Below are positions 8,914 through 17,837 of a DNA stretch of 64,000 nt, piece by piece (position 1 is the first letter of the stretch; each line of letters begins with the position of its first letter). The notes beneath the pieces were generated by a model. The model was not told where the DNA came from. It was given only the letters and a program-made list of their open reading frames with translations, and did no database searches. Position numbers and translations under genes: made by a program. Origin of the DNA: Tropicimonas sp. IMCC6043 (lineage in GTDB: Bacteria > Pseudomonadota > Alphaproteobacteria > Rhodobacterales > Rhodobacteraceae); the NCBI RefSeq assembly GCF_004146235.1, contig NZ_SELO01000005.1:147282-211281 (forward strand), read 5' to 3'.

Positions 8914-9999
8914 ATGGCGCTGCCCGCATCGTCGCAGGTCAAGATCTGGGGGACGGCCGCTGTCGTCCTGTTGGTCGTGCTGTGGTTCCTGGGCGGTGTC
9001 ATCCTGCCCTTCGTCCTGGGTGCGGCCATCGCCTATCTGCTGGACCCGATCGCAGACTGGTTCGAGGCCCGCGGCCTCTCCCGACCGCTCGGCGTTTCGA
9101 TCATCATGCTTTTTGCGCTGTTGCTTTTCGCGATGGCGATCCTGCTGGTGATCCCGATGCTGATCCGCGAGACGGCCGATCTCTTCGCCACACTTCCGGA
9201 TCTCGCCCGTAACCTCGAGGACTTCCTCACCAAGCGCTTCCCGTCGCTGGTCGACGCGGAATCGCCGATCCGGCAGTCCTTGGCCGCGATCGGCGAAACG
9301 CTCTCCTCACGCGGGGCCGAGCTGCTGAACACCGCGCTCTCCTCGGTCTCCGGCGTCGTCTCGATCCTGACGCTGCTGCTTATCGTTCCCGTCGTCGCAT
9401 TCTACCTGCTGCTCGACTGGGACAGGATGGTTGCGGAGGTCGACGACCTGCTGCCGCGCGACCACGCGCCCACGATCCGATTCCTGGCCTCCGAGATCGA
9501 CCGGACGCTTGCCGCCTTCATCCGCGGCCAGGGATTGGTCTGTTTCCTGCTCGGTCTGTATTACATCATTGGCCTCACTGCGGTCGGGCTCAATTTCGGC
9601 CTCGTCGTCGGTGCGCTGGCGGGGCTCCTCACTTTCATCCCCTATATCGGCGCGCTGGTCGGCGGCGGGCTTGCCATCGGGCTCGCGCTGTTCCAGTTCT
9701 GGGGCGACTGGACCCAGATGGCCCTCGTCGCCGGAATCTTCTTCTCCGGCCAGATGCTCGAGGGCAACGTGATCACGCCGCGACTCGTCGGCTCCTCGGT
9801 CGGGCTTCACCCGGTCTGGCTGCTGCTTGCGCTCTCTGTCTTCGGCACGCTCTTCGGCTTCGTCGGCATGCTCGTGGCGGTTCCCCTCGCCGCAAGCATC
9901 GGTGTCATCGTCCGCTTCGCCACAGGGCAATACAAGCAGGGCCGGCTCTATCTTGGCGTCTCCAGCCAACCCTCCTCGCAGGACCTTGAGGAACTCTGA
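8914..9999 (+). CDS. AI-2E family transporter (PerM-like permease)
   Basis: 361 aa polytopic membrane protein. The frame is open from 8734, but the ATG at 8914 has a GAAAGGAAA Shine-Dalgarno and begins family-like sequence. It has about eight hydrophobic segments, an N-terminal pair ([20 protein letters not shown] is a hallmark), a soluble insertion (~80-150), and the late conserved [19 protein letters not shown]. Members include the AI-2 exporter TqsA and sodium/proton antiporters, so the substrate cannot be named. Its stop overlaps the hdaA start in TGATG, so they are co-transcribed. Confidence 0.9.
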   Translation: MALPASSQVKIWGTAAVVLLVVLWFLGGVILPFVLGAAIAYLLDPIADWFEARGLSRPLGVSIIMLFALLLFAMAILLVIPMLIRETADLFATLPDLARNLEDFLTKRFPSLVDAESPIRQSLAAIGETLSSRGAELLNTALSSVSGVVSILTLLLIVPVVAFYLLLDWDRMVAEVDDLLPRDHAPTIRFLASEIDRTLAAFIRGQGLVCFLLGLYYIIGLTAVGLNFGLVVGALAGLLTFIPYIGALVGGGLAIGLALFQFWGDWTQMALVAGIFFSGQMLEGNVITPRLVGSSVGLHPVWLLLALSVFGTLFGFVGMLVAVPLAASIGVIVRFATGQYKQGRLYLGVSSQPSSQDLEEL

Positions 10000-10670
10000 T
10001 GGCCGAACAGATCCCGTTCGACCTCCCGGTGCGGCCCGCCACGGGGCGCGGGGATTTCTTCCTGTCGCCGTCGAATGCGACCGCCGTAGCGGCGATTGAC
10101 CTCTGGCCCGACTGGCCCACCGGCAAGCTGGCGCTCTACGGCCCCGAAGGCGCCGGCAAGAGCCATCTCGCACATGTCTGGGCAGCCCAGGCCGGCGCGG
10201 AGATCCTGCGGAAGCAAGACGTCGCCGCGTGGGTGCCGCGCCCGGGCAATTTCGCCATCGAGGACGTGCCGGAGATCGCCGGCGACCCGGAGGCCGAACG
10301 CGCGCTGTTTCACCTGCACAATTTTGCGCTCGCCGAGGGCGGCCGGCTGCTCTTCACCGGCACCGATGCACCAAGCCACTGGCCCATCGCCCTGCCGGAT
10401 CTCGCCAGCCGCCTGCAGGCGACGCCCACGGCGCGGCTCGACCTGCCCGACGACGCGCTACTTGAGGCAGTCCTGCTCAAGCTCTTCGCCGACCGGCAGA
10501 TCATCCCGCCGCCGAGCCTGATCCCGTGGCTGGCAAAACGCATGGATCGTTCCTTTGCCGAGGCCGGCCGCGTCGTCGCCGCGCTCGACGCGCGAGCGCT
10601 TGCCACAGGACGGCCGATCGGGCTCAAACTGGCGGCGGAGATCTTGAAGGCAGGATCGGAAGAGCGGTAG
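9999..10670 (+). CDS. hdaA: DnaA regulatory inactivator HdaA (Hda homologue)
   Basis: 223 aa AAA+ protein related to DnaA domain III but without the DNA-binding domain. Residues 4-10, QIPFDLP, are a clamp-binding motif for DnaN. Walker A is GPEGAGKS (48-55), and FAIEDV (85-90) is in the Walker B position with Asp-Glu partly altered. With the DNA-loaded clamp, Hda proteins stimulate hydrolysis of DnaA-ATP and prevent re-initiation; in Caulobacter this protein is called HdaA. It is coupled to the upstream permease by TGATG and is followed 39 bp later by ppk. Confidence 0.9.
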   Translation: MAEQIPFDLPVRPATGRGDFFLSPSNATAVAAIDLWPDWPTGKLALYGPEGAGKSHLAHVWAAQAGAEILRKQDVAAWVPRPGNFAIEDVPEIAGDPEAERALFHLHNFALAEGGRLLFTGTDAPSHWPIALPDLASRLQATPTARLDLPDDALLEAVLLKLFADRQIIPPPSLIPWLAKRMDRSFAEAGRVVAALDARALATGRPIGLKLAAEILKAGSEER

Positions 10671-10709
10671 CATCGCCCCCTGCCCGCCCGTTCCAGACCG
10701 GAAGCTCCA

Positions 10710-12884
10710 ATGACCAAAGCCGATTTCCTCAAGACCCCCTTTGCCGATCCGGTTGACATCCCGGCCCCCCAGCTTTCCGGACCGAAGCGCTTCTTCAATC
10801 GCGAGCTGAGCTGGCTGGCGTTCAACTGGCGGGTGCTCGAGGAGGCAGAGAACCCGGCCGTTCCGCCGCTGGAACGGGTCCGCTTCGTGTCGATCTCGGC
10901 GACCAATCTCGATGAGTTCTACACCGTCCGCGTCGCCGGCCTGCGCGAACTTGCCCGCGAGGGCCACATGACACCGGCCGCCGACGGGTTGACGCCGTCC
11001 GAACAGCTCGAGCGGATCAACGAGAACGCCCGCCGCCTGCTGGCCGCGCAGCAGACGGCCTGGACCCGGCTCCGCAAGGAGATGGAGGAGGAGGGCATCG
11101 AGCAGCTCGTCCGCTCCCGCCTCACCCGCACCGACAAGGCGCACCTGGAGGCGCATTTCCTCTCCCAGGTGTTCCCGGTGCTGTCCCCGCTGGCGATCGA
11201 CCCCGCGCATCCCTTCCCGTTCATTCCGAATACGGGCTTCTGCCTCGCGCTCCAGCTCACCCGCGAGGCCGATCGCGTCAGCCGGCAGGCGCTGCTGCCG
11301 ATCCCGGCGCAGGTTGACCGGTTCATCTCGCTGCCCTCCGAGGGCCGGACACATCGGTTCCTGCCGCTCGAAGATCTGCTGATCATGCATCTCGGCTCGC
11401 TCTTCCCGGGCTACCGGCTCGACGGTCACTGTGCCTTCCGGGTGCTGCGCGACAGCGACCTCGAGGTCGAGGAGGAGGCCGAGGACCTGGTGCGCGAATT
11501 CGAAGTGGCGCTGAAGCGGCGGCGCCGCGGCGAGGTGATCCGGATGAAGATGACCGCCGGCGCGCCCAAGGCGCTGCGCGACACGATCACGCGGGAGCTC
11601 AATGTCACCGGGGACGAGGTGGTCGAGGTCAAGGGCCTGCTCGGTCTTGCCGATCTCAAGGAACTGGTGCTCGACAGCCGGCCCGACCTGCTCTGGCCGA
11701 GCTTCACGCCGCGGGTTCCGGAGCGGGTGCAGGACCACGACGGCAACATGTTCGAGGCGATCAAGCAGAAGGACATGCTGCTGCATCACCCCTACGAGAC
11801 CTTCGACATGGTGATCCGCTTTCTCGCCCAGGCGGCACGCGACCCCAACGTGCTGGCGATCAAGCAGACGCTCTACCGGACCTCGAAAGACAGCCCGATC
11901 GTCACCGCGCTCTGCGAGGCGGCAGAAGACGGCAAGTCGGTCACCGCGCTGGTGGAACTCAAGGCGCGGTTCGACGAGGCCGCGAATATCCAGCAATCGC
12001 GCAAGCTGGAACGATCCGGCGCGCATGTCGTCTATGGCTTCACGAACTACAAGACGCACGCCAAGATCAGCACCGTGGTCCGCCGCGAGGGCGACCGGCT
12101 CGTGACCTATACCCATTACGGCACCGGCAACTACCACCCGATCACGGCCAAGATCTATACCGACCTCAGCTTCTTCACCTGCGACGCGGCGCTCGGGCGG
12201 GATGCCACGAAAGTGTTCAACTACCTGTCGGGATATGCGCGACCGGCAGTTCTGGAGAACCTCGCGATATCGCCGCACACACTGAAGCCGCGGCTCCTCG
12301 AGTTGATCGCGCGGGAGGCGGAGCTGGCGCGCGAGGGAAAGCCAGCCGAGATCTGGGCCAAGATGAACTCGCTGATCGAACCGGAGGTGATCGACGCGCT
12401 CTATGCCGCGAGCCAGGCGGGAGTGAAGATCAGCCTCGTCATCCGCGGCATCTGTGGCATCCGGCCCGGCATCAAGGGGCTGTCGGAGAACATCCGGGTG
12501 AAATCCATCGTCGGGCGGTTCCTCGAGCATTCCCGCATCGTCTGCTTCGGCAATGGCACGGGGCTGCCGTCGAAACGCGCCAAGGTTTTCATCTCCTCGG
12601 CCGATTGGATGGGACGGAACCTCAACCGCCGGGTGGAAACGCTGGTCGAGATCTGCAACGCGACGGTGAAAGCGCAGATCGTCGGCCAGATCATGGCCGC
12701 CAACATGGCCGACGAGGCGCAGAGTTGGTTGTTGCGGCCCGATGGCAGTTTCGAACGGCCCGCCGCACGGGAGGGCCAGAGCCTTTTCAATTGCCACAGG
12801 TTCTTCATGGAATACCCCTCGCTGTCGGGTCGCGGCTCGGCCGGCGCGGCGGACGTGCCGGAACTGGCGCACAGCAAGGACTGA
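10710..12884 (+). CDS. ppk1: Polyphosphate kinase 1
   Basis: 724 aa, full length for PPK1, which reversibly transfers the ATP gamma-phosphate to polyphosphate. The N domain opens with RFFNRELSWLAFNWRVLEEA, followed by the head domain and two phospholipase-D-like C domains. The phosphorylated histidine is most likely H469 in THYGTGNYH. KQTLYRTSKDSPIV and ALVELKARFDEAANI form the ATP and phosphate pocket, and GICGIRPGIKGLSENI and SSADWMGRNLNRRVE are the C2 motifs. It lies before ppx on the same strand, the usual polyphosphate pair. Confidence 0.97.
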   Translation: MTKADFLKTPFADPVDIPAPQLSGPKRFFNRELSWLAFNWRVLEEAENPAVPPLERVRFVSISATNLDEFYTVRVAGLRELAREGHMTPAADGLTPSEQLERINENARRLLAAQQTAWTRLRKEMEEEGIEQLVRSRLTRTDKAHLEAHFLSQVFPVLSPLAIDPAHPFPFIPNTGFCLALQLTREADRVSRQALLPIPAQVDRFISLPSEGRTHRFLPLEDLLIMHLGSLFPGYRLDGHCAFRVLRDSDLEVEEEAEDLVREFEVALKRRRRGEVIRMKMTAGAPKALRDTITRELNVTGDEVVEVKGLLGLADLKELVLDSRPDLLWPSFTPRVPERVQDHDGNMFEAIKQKDMLLHHPYETFDMVIRFLAQAARDPNVLAIKQTLYRTSKDSPIVTALCEAAEDGKSVTALVELKARFDEAANIQQSRKLERSGAHVVYGFTNYKTHAKISTVVRREGDRLVTYTHYGTGNYHPITAKIYTDLSFFTCDAALGRDATKVFNYLSGYARPAVLENLAISPHTLKPRLLELIAREAELAREGKPAEIWAKMNSLIEPEVIDALYAASQAGVKISLVIRGICGIRPGIKGLSENIRVKSIVGRFLEHSRIVCFGNGTGLPSKRAKVFISSADWMGRNLNRRVETLVEICNATVKAQIVGQIMAANMADEAQSWLLRPDGSFERPAAREGQSLFNCHRFFMEYPSLSGRGSAGAADVPELAHSKD

Positions 12885-13061
12885 GCGGGCCGGACCGATG
12901 TGCCGGGCGCGTGCCGGCGGCCCCGCAGCGTGCGCCGGCATCGGAGAGGCCCGCATCACGGACCACCCGTCGCACCCCCGAGAGGCGCGATCGCCGCATG
13001 GCCCGATTGACCTCCGGGGCCGCCCATGGACAATGTCGGACATGGGCAGACGGAGGCCGAC

Positions 13062-14603
13062 ATGGACGACGGGATACCTGAGACGCCGCAGGACTGGGGC
13101 CCCTTCGGGAGACCGATCTTCGAGGATCCCGCCGCCCGGGCGCTCGCCCGCGTCGGCGTGATCGACATCGGCTCCAACTCTGTGCGCCTCGTCGTCTTTG
13201 ACGGCGCCGCCCGCAGCCCGGCCTATTTCTTCAACGAAAAGGTCATGGCCGGGCTCGGCGCAGGCATGGACCAGACCGGAAGGCTGAACCCTCAGGGCCG
13301 CACGCGCGCGCTCGCCGCGATCCGCCGCTTCACGACGCTCGCCCGCGGCATGGGAATCGCCCCGCTGACGGCCGTCGCGACCGCCGCCGTCCGGGTCGCC
13401 GAGGACGGAGAGGAGTTCCGGCACGAGATCGAGTCGGAGACCGGCCAGAAGATCCACGTCATCGACGGGGAAGAGGAGGCACGCCTCTCCGCCCAGGGCG
13501 TGCTGCTCGGCTGGCCCGAGGGCGAGGGGCTGGTCTGCGATATCGGCGGCTCTTCGATGGAGCTCGCGCGGATCGCGGACGGCCGTGTCTGGGAACGCGC
13601 CTCGACGCCGCTCGGTCCGCTCCGGCTCGAGACGATGAAGGGCGGCCGCAAGCGGCGCGATCGCGAGATCATGCTGGTCATGGAAGGGCTTTGCGAAAAG
13701 ATCCCGCGCCACGAACGGCTCTACCTCGTCGGCGGTTCCTGGCGGGCGATCGCCCGGCTCGACATGGTGCGGCGCGACTATCCGCTCTCGGTGCTGCACG
13801 ATTATCGGATGACGCCGACCTCGATCCGCGAGACGCTCGACTGGATCGCCGGGCAGGATCTCGAGGAATTGCGCCAGCGGGCACGACTCTCGATGGCGCG
13901 GATCTCGCTGGTGCCGACCGCAGGCGAAGTCCTGCGCCGGCTGCTCTCGTCCTTCCGCATCCGCGAAGTCGTCACCTCCGGCTACGGCATCCGAGAGGGC
14001 CTGCTCTACGAGCAGATGCCGCACAGGCTCCGTTCCCGCGACCCGCTCATCGAGGCGGCGCGGTTCTCGCAGATGACCTCCGCCCGCATTCCCGGCTTTG
14101 GCCGCATTTTGCACACCTTCATCGCGCCGCTCTTCGGCCGGCCGAAGGGCGACCCGCGCTGGATCAGGGCGGCCTGCCTGCTGCATGATGTGAACTGGCG
14201 GGCGCATCCCGACTATCGCGCAGAGGTCTGTTTCGACAGCGCCACCCGCGGCAACCTCTCGGGCATCGACCATCACGGACGGGTCTATCTCGGACTGGCG
14301 CTGGCGCATCGCTACCGAAACGCGCGGCCCGGCGACCGTTTCGAGCCGCTGCTCGGCCTGATTTCGGACGCGCAGGTCAAGGAAGCCGAGATCCTCGGCA
14401 AGGCGATGCGCTTCGGGGCGATGTTCTCCTTCGCCAATCCCGAGGGCATGGGCTCGTTCCGGTACCGGCCGAAAAAGGGCGTGCTGGAACTGCGTCTGCC
14501 GCCAGCATCCGCGGCGCTCTATGGAGAAGTCGCCGCGGCGCGGCTCGCCTCGCTCGCACAGGCGATGGGGGTGGAGACGAAGGTGACCTATACGCGGGAA
14601 TAG
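13062..14603 (+). CDS. ppx: Exopolyphosphatase (Ppx/GppA family)
   Basis: 513 aa from the chosen start. Ppx removes terminal phosphates from polyphosphate; relatives also hydrolyse pppGpp. The ASKHA fold is seen in VGVIDIGSNSVRLVVFDG (phosphate 1), EEARLSAQGVLLGW and CDIGGSSMELARI (phosphate 2). A C-terminal HD-like helical region follows. The frame starts at ATG 13026, but ATG 13062 has GGAGG five bases upstream while 13026 has no good site; the difference is 12 residues. It sits 177 bp after ppk1 with no gene between. Confidence 0.92.
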   Translation: MDDGIPETPQDWGPFGRPIFEDPAARALARVGVIDIGSNSVRLVVFDGAARSPAYFFNEKVMAGLGAGMDQTGRLNPQGRTRALAAIRRFTTLARGMGIAPLTAVATAAVRVAEDGEEFRHEIESETGQKIHVIDGEEEARLSAQGVLLGWPEGEGLVCDIGGSSMELARIADGRVWERASTPLGPLRLETMKGGRKRRDREIMLVMEGLCEKIPRHERLYLVGGSWRAIARLDMVRRDYPLSVLHDYRMTPTSIRETLDWIAGQDLEELRQRARLSMARISLVPTAGEVLRRLLSSFRIREVVTSGYGIREGLLYEQMPHRLRSRDPLIEAARFSQMTSARIPGFGRILHTFIAPLFGRPKGDPRWIRAACLLHDVNWRAHPDYRAEVCFDSATRGNLSGIDHHGRVYLGLALAHRYRNARPGDRFEPLLGLISDAQVKEAEILGKAMRFGAMFSFANPEGMGSFRYRPKKGVLELRLPPASAALYGEVAAARLASLAQAMGVETKVTYTRE

Positions 14604-14621
14604 GCTCGGAGTTCGGGGCGC

Positions 14622-14984
14622 TTAGATGTCGATCTTGCCGCCCTCTTCCACCTCTTCCATCTCCTGCGGTGTCTTGCGGCGCAGGATGATGTCGCCATTG
14701 GGAAGGCGTTCGGGCGGGTGGTAGGCGTCGAGATCGTCGACCAGATCCGAGAACCGTTCGAGCATTGGCGCCATCTCCTCGGCGAACGCGCGCAGCTTGG
14801 GTTCCATCTCGGTCGCCAGATCCTCCATCATCGGCTGCATCTCGTCGGCGAGCCCCTTGAGCAGCAGCTTCGCCCCCTCCTCGATGAGGTTAAACCCGTC
14901 TTTCACCTCGCTATCCTGGGCAGGGGTGGCAGTGGGCACTGCGGCGAGCGCGGCGGCGAAGAGGATGGCGGTGATGCGGGTCAT
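14622..14984 (-). CDS. Exported small acidic hypothetical protein
   Basis: 120 aa with a signal peptide (ITAILFAAALAAVPTATPAQ). The mature part is strongly acidic and helical, with repeated amphipathic units (LADEMQPMMEDLATEMEP, FAEEMAPMLERFSDLVDD), then a conserved-looking tail YHPPERLPNGDIILRRK. It is probably periplasmic. It is convergent with ppx (18 bp gap) and directly follows the EEP-family gene on the same strand (7 bp gap), so those two may be one transcript. I recognise no named family. Confidence 0.75.
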   Translation of the reverse strand: MTRITAILFAAALAAVPTATPAQDSEVKDGFNLIEEGAKLLLKGLADEMQPMMEDLATEMEPKLRAFAEEMAPMLERFSDLVDDLDAYHPPERLPNGDIILRRKTPQEMEEVEEGGKIDI

Positions 14985-14991
14985 GGCGCCA

Positions 14992-16056
14992 TCATACGCC
15001 CGCGGCAGGCCGTGCGGAACCCTCCAGTTCGATATCGAGCGTCACGGGGAAGTGATCCGAGGCCGCGAGAAGCGCATCACGAAGCTCGGGGACTACGTAG
15101 ATCTTCGGGTCGTCGAACGGATGCCAGATCCGCCAGGCCGGGCGGCGCGCCATGAGATCCGGTGAAATCATGATGAAATCGATCAGCGCCGATTTGAAGT
15201 TCTTCTCGGCCTCGTTGTAGAACCGCGCGGTGGCCGGCGGGCGGGCCGAGCTCTGAACCTCGGGCACCAGACGTGCATGCGGGTCGAACAACCGGCCCTC
15301 GGGCGGTTCGCCCTGCCCGGCGACGATCTCGAGCCCGGACCGGCCGAACAGCCGCTCGTATTCGTCGAGACCGGGGCCGTCGTTGAAATCCCCCAGCACG
15401 ATTAGAGGGTCGCCGGCGGCAAGGTGCTCCGCTATTCGGGCCCTGAGCCAGATGCATTGCGCCAGTTGCTTGCGCCGGTTGGCGATCGATATCCGCATGA
15501 TGTCGGCCGGATTGCGGGCGCCATGCGGCGCCTTGGACTTCACATGCACGCCAATCATGCGGAATCGCATGCCATCCGGCGTCTCCACCGCAAGCTCGAG
15601 CGGCGGCTTTGAAAAGGTCACCTGGTCAAGCGTCGCGTCGATATCTAGGTCGATCCGGAAGGTGCTGTCGAAGCGCGGCGCGACGCCGTTGCCTTTTCCG
15701 CCCGTGATATCGCCAAGCGGATCGTGCCGCACGCTCAGCCGGTCCGGGTCGTAGAGCAGCGCAATTTCCTGCTCGGTCTGGTTGGCGAAACCGATGGCAG
15801 CCCGCCGCTGTCTGAGGTCGAAGGCGCGGGCGAAGGATTCGAGCGCCACCACGGCATCGCGACGCCGGTTCTGGTCCGGCGCCTCGACGATCAGCACCGC
15901 GTCGGCATCGAACGCGGTGAAAACAACCCCAAGTGCCTCGAGCTGTTGCGCTCGCGTGATCTTGTGGCGTGCCGACCACTGGTCATCGGTGAGCGGCCGA
16001 CCGTCGTCGTCGAAGAGCGCATTCATCCATTCGACATTGTAGGTCGCGATCCGCAT
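14992..16056 (-). CDS. Endonuclease/exonuclease/phosphatase family protein
   Basis: 354 aa with the EEP (DNase I-like) fold: N-terminal MRIATYNVEWMNALFDD, VLIVEAPDQ as a metal-binding Glu-like site, the central VHVKSKAPHG, LIVLGDFNDGPGLDE and the terminal SDHFPVTLDIE with the catalytic Asp-His. The ATG at 16056 has a GGAGGAG site; the frame is open to 16305 but the upstream part is not family-like. The family includes DNases, phosphodiesterases and inositol phosphatases, so the substrate is unknown. There is no signal peptide, so it is probably cytoplasmic. Confidence 0.88.
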   Translation of the reverse strand: MRIATYNVEWMNALFDDDGRPLTDDQWSARHKITRAQQLEALGVVFTAFDADAVLIVEAPDQNRRRDAVVALESFARAFDLRQRRAAIGFANQTEQEIALLYDPDRLSVRHDPLGDITGGKGNGVAPRFDSTFRIDLDIDATLDQVTFSKPPLELAVETPDGMRFRMIGVHVKSKAPHGARNPADIMRISIANRRKQLAQCIWLRARIAEHLAAGDPLIVLGDFNDGPGLDEYERLFGRSGLEIVAGQGEPPEGRLFDPHARLVPEVQSSARPPATARFYNEAEKNFKSALIDFIMISPDLMARRPAWRIWHPFDDPKIYVVPELRDALLAASDHFPVTLDIELEGSARPAAGV

Positions 16057-16241
16057 GGCGCTCCTCCGGCCGGCATTCAAACGCTGCCGCGAAAGGCGAC
16101 ACGATGCAATGCCTGCTCCCTGTCGACGCGACGGCCCGAGCCATGCACCCGCGCGAAGCCCGTCATTCGGGGCGGCGTTCCGGGTTGATCGGCAGCTTCG
16201 TGGGTGTAGGGTGGCCACACCCGAGCAGACGAGAGCGTCCG

Positions 16242-16556
16242 ATGGCCGACATTCTAAACTTCCTGGTCGAATCCGCCTTTCGGAACGCCGAAGCGGCCGG
16301 CGCATTCGACGACCTGCCGGGTGCCGGCAAGCCGCTCCCGCCTGTGGACCAGCAGGATGACGCCACTCTGGGGCGCATCCTCCGCGAGGCGCGGGCCGAG
16401 CCGCCTGCCGTGACCTTCCTCAAGCGCATTTCTGAGAGCCAGAAGCGGCTGGCGGACCTGAAGGATCCGGCCGAGCGCACCGCGGAGATGCGGCGACTCG
16501 CCGACCTGCAGACGCGGCTCGCCATCGAGAAGGAAGCGTTTCGCCGCCACGGTTGA
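16242..16556 (+). CDS. DUF1992 (DnaJ-homologue C28-like) protein
   Basis: 104 aa. AEAAGAFDDLPGAGKPL near the N terminus is the hallmark of DUF1992, the domain shared with DNAJC28-like proteins, followed by a basic helical segment (LKRISESQKRLADLKD). A GAGAG site precedes the ATG at 16242; an upstream in-frame ATG at 16104 lacks one. Molecular role unknown. It is convergent with, and only 6 bp from, a J-domain protein gene, which may be more than coincidence given the DnaJ connection. Confidence 0.85.
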   Translation: MADILNFLVESAFRNAEAAGAFDDLPGAGKPLPPVDQQDDATLGRILREARAEPPAVTFLKRISESQKRLADLKDPAERTAEMRRLADLQTRLAIEKEAFRRHG

Positions 16557-16562
16557 CGCGGT

Positions 16563-17234
16563 TCAGCCCGAGATCTCTTCCCAGGCGCGGTTGAGCGCTA
16601 TGAGTCGCTGCTCTGCCATCCGGATCGCCTCCTCCGGCACGCCGCGGGCCATCATGACGTCTGGATGGCTGTCGCGCACCGCGCGGCGCCAGGCGCTTCG
16701 GATCTCCGCGATCGGCATGTCGGGGGTCACGCCGAGCACCTCGTAGGGGTCGGGATCGGCGTCGGGCACGCAGCGCGCGCGCAGGCTGCGGAACTCCCGT
16801 TCGCTGAGCCCGAAGATGTCGGCAACCTGGTGGAGCACGGCATCTTCGGCCTCGTGATAGTCGCCATCGGCGGTGGCAATGTGAAAGAGGCCCTCCATGA
16901 GGTCCTGAAGCACGGCGTGGCCGTCCTCGAAGAGCGCTGCGATGCGCCGGGCATAGACGTCAAACCCGGCGACGTCCTGCCGGGCAAGGTTGAAGACTCG
17001 GGCGGCGTTCGCCTCCTCCGCCTCGGGAATGACGAAGACCTCGCGGAAAGCGCGGACCTCGTTGCGGGTCACCGTCCCATCGGCCTTGGCGAGCTTGGCG
17101 CCGAGCGCGATGACGGCGATGGCGAAGGCGACGGACTTCTCGGGCGGGGTGCGCAGACGGTCGAAGACCGCCGAGAGCGCCTCGCCAGAGGCCAGCGCCG
17201 CGAGCGCGGCGGATATGCGGGACCAGATCGACAT
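16563..17234 (-). CDS. TerB/DjlA-like protein with C-terminal J domain
   Basis: 223 aa. Residues ~30-130 form a TerB/DjlA-like helical domain (VIALGAKLAKADGTVTRNEV, then a second acidic ATADGDYHEAEDAVL). The last ~65 residues are a J domain with the diagnostic HPD in RDSHPDVMMARG, so it should stimulate DnaK ATPase. DjlA of enterobacteria has a membrane helix; I see only a weak N-terminal hydrophobic stretch. The adjacent convergent DUF1992 gene is also J-protein related. Confidence 0.9.
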   Translation of the reverse strand: MSIWSRISAALAALASGEALSAVFDRLRTPPEKSVAFAIAVIALGAKLAKADGTVTRNEVRAFREVFVIPEAEEANAARVFNLARQDVAGFDVYARRIAALFEDGHAVLQDLMEGLFHIATADGDYHEAEDAVLHQVADIFGLSEREFRSLRARCVPDADPDPYEVLGVTPDMPIAEIRSAWRRAVRDSHPDVMMARGVPEEAIRMAEQRLIALNRAWEEISG

Positions 17235-17319
17235 GGGCGGAGCCTAGCCGGAGCCGGCGCGATCCGACAGGGACCTGCCGCGCGACACGTCAGCGCTCGC
17301 CAAAGATGTCGAGGCGAAT

Positions 17320-17601
17320 TCAGCCCTGGATATCGGTGGAATGCGGCGTCGCGTTGCGCAGAAGCCCGCTCATCGCTGCCAACAGGCCGACCCGGGTTGC
17401 ATTGGTCGCCAACGGGTAGACGTCCCGAACCACGTCATAGGCTTCGTTCAGCCGGGACTGTTTCACCCGACGCCCTCCCTCGATCAGATCGAAGCGCGAC
17501 ACCTTGGTTCCGGTCGCGATCTTCAGATGGCAATCGCCTCCGGAATAGCGGTGAATGTGCGGCGTCGTGTTCGCGCTGCCGTAGGGGTAGTCGTCGGCCA
17601 T
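17320..17601 (-). CDS. Small conserved hypothetical protein
   Basis: 93 aa starting at ATG 17601, with AAGGGA seven bases upstream; the frame is open to 17721 without a better site. The sequence is YPYGSANTTPHIHRYSGGDC, then a mixed charged region (VSRFDLIEGGRRVKQSRLN) and a helical C terminus. There is no signal peptide or membrane segment, and the N-terminal His/Cys residues could bind metal but match no family I know. The upstream gap to the scpA terminator is about 180 bp with nothing else evident. Confidence 0.6.
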   Translation of the reverse strand: MADDYPYGSANTTPHIHRYSGGDCHLKIATGTKVSRFDLIEGGRRVKQSRLNEAYDVVRDVYPLATNATRVGLLAAMSGLLRNATPHSTDIQG

Positions 17602-17783
17602 GCCAGTCCCTTTCAGTGCTGTCAGTGAAGCGGTGGTCCTCCGGTATTCCCCAGGGGCATGCCGCAAGGTCATGCTGCCCCGGAAACCCACCCTGATCAA
17701 CATCTCAAAGAGGTATTGCACGACGGTCGCGGTCTCCGGGAAAGAGCGGATGGCGGTCCGCCTCGGGGCATCGGCACCGCACG

Positions 17784-17810
17784 AAAAAGGCGGGCCAAGC
17801 CGGCCCGCCT
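17784..17810 (-). terminator. Intrinsic terminator of scpA
   Basis: On the minus strand AGGCGGGCC pairs with GGCCCGCCT around a 5-base loop (plus-strand arms 17788-17796 and 17802-17810) and is followed by TTTTT (17784-17788). It lies 28 bp beyond the scpA stop, in the correct orientation to end the scpA transcript. Confidence 0.85.
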
Positions 17811-17837
17811 ATCCACGTTGTCAGACCGCCCGACGTC

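Noticed and set aside
10458..14309. 1283-codon minus-strand frame opposite ppk and ppx
   Set aside because: Translation is rich in Arg/His/Asp with no domain; the opposite strand encodes well-conserved Ppk and Ppx.
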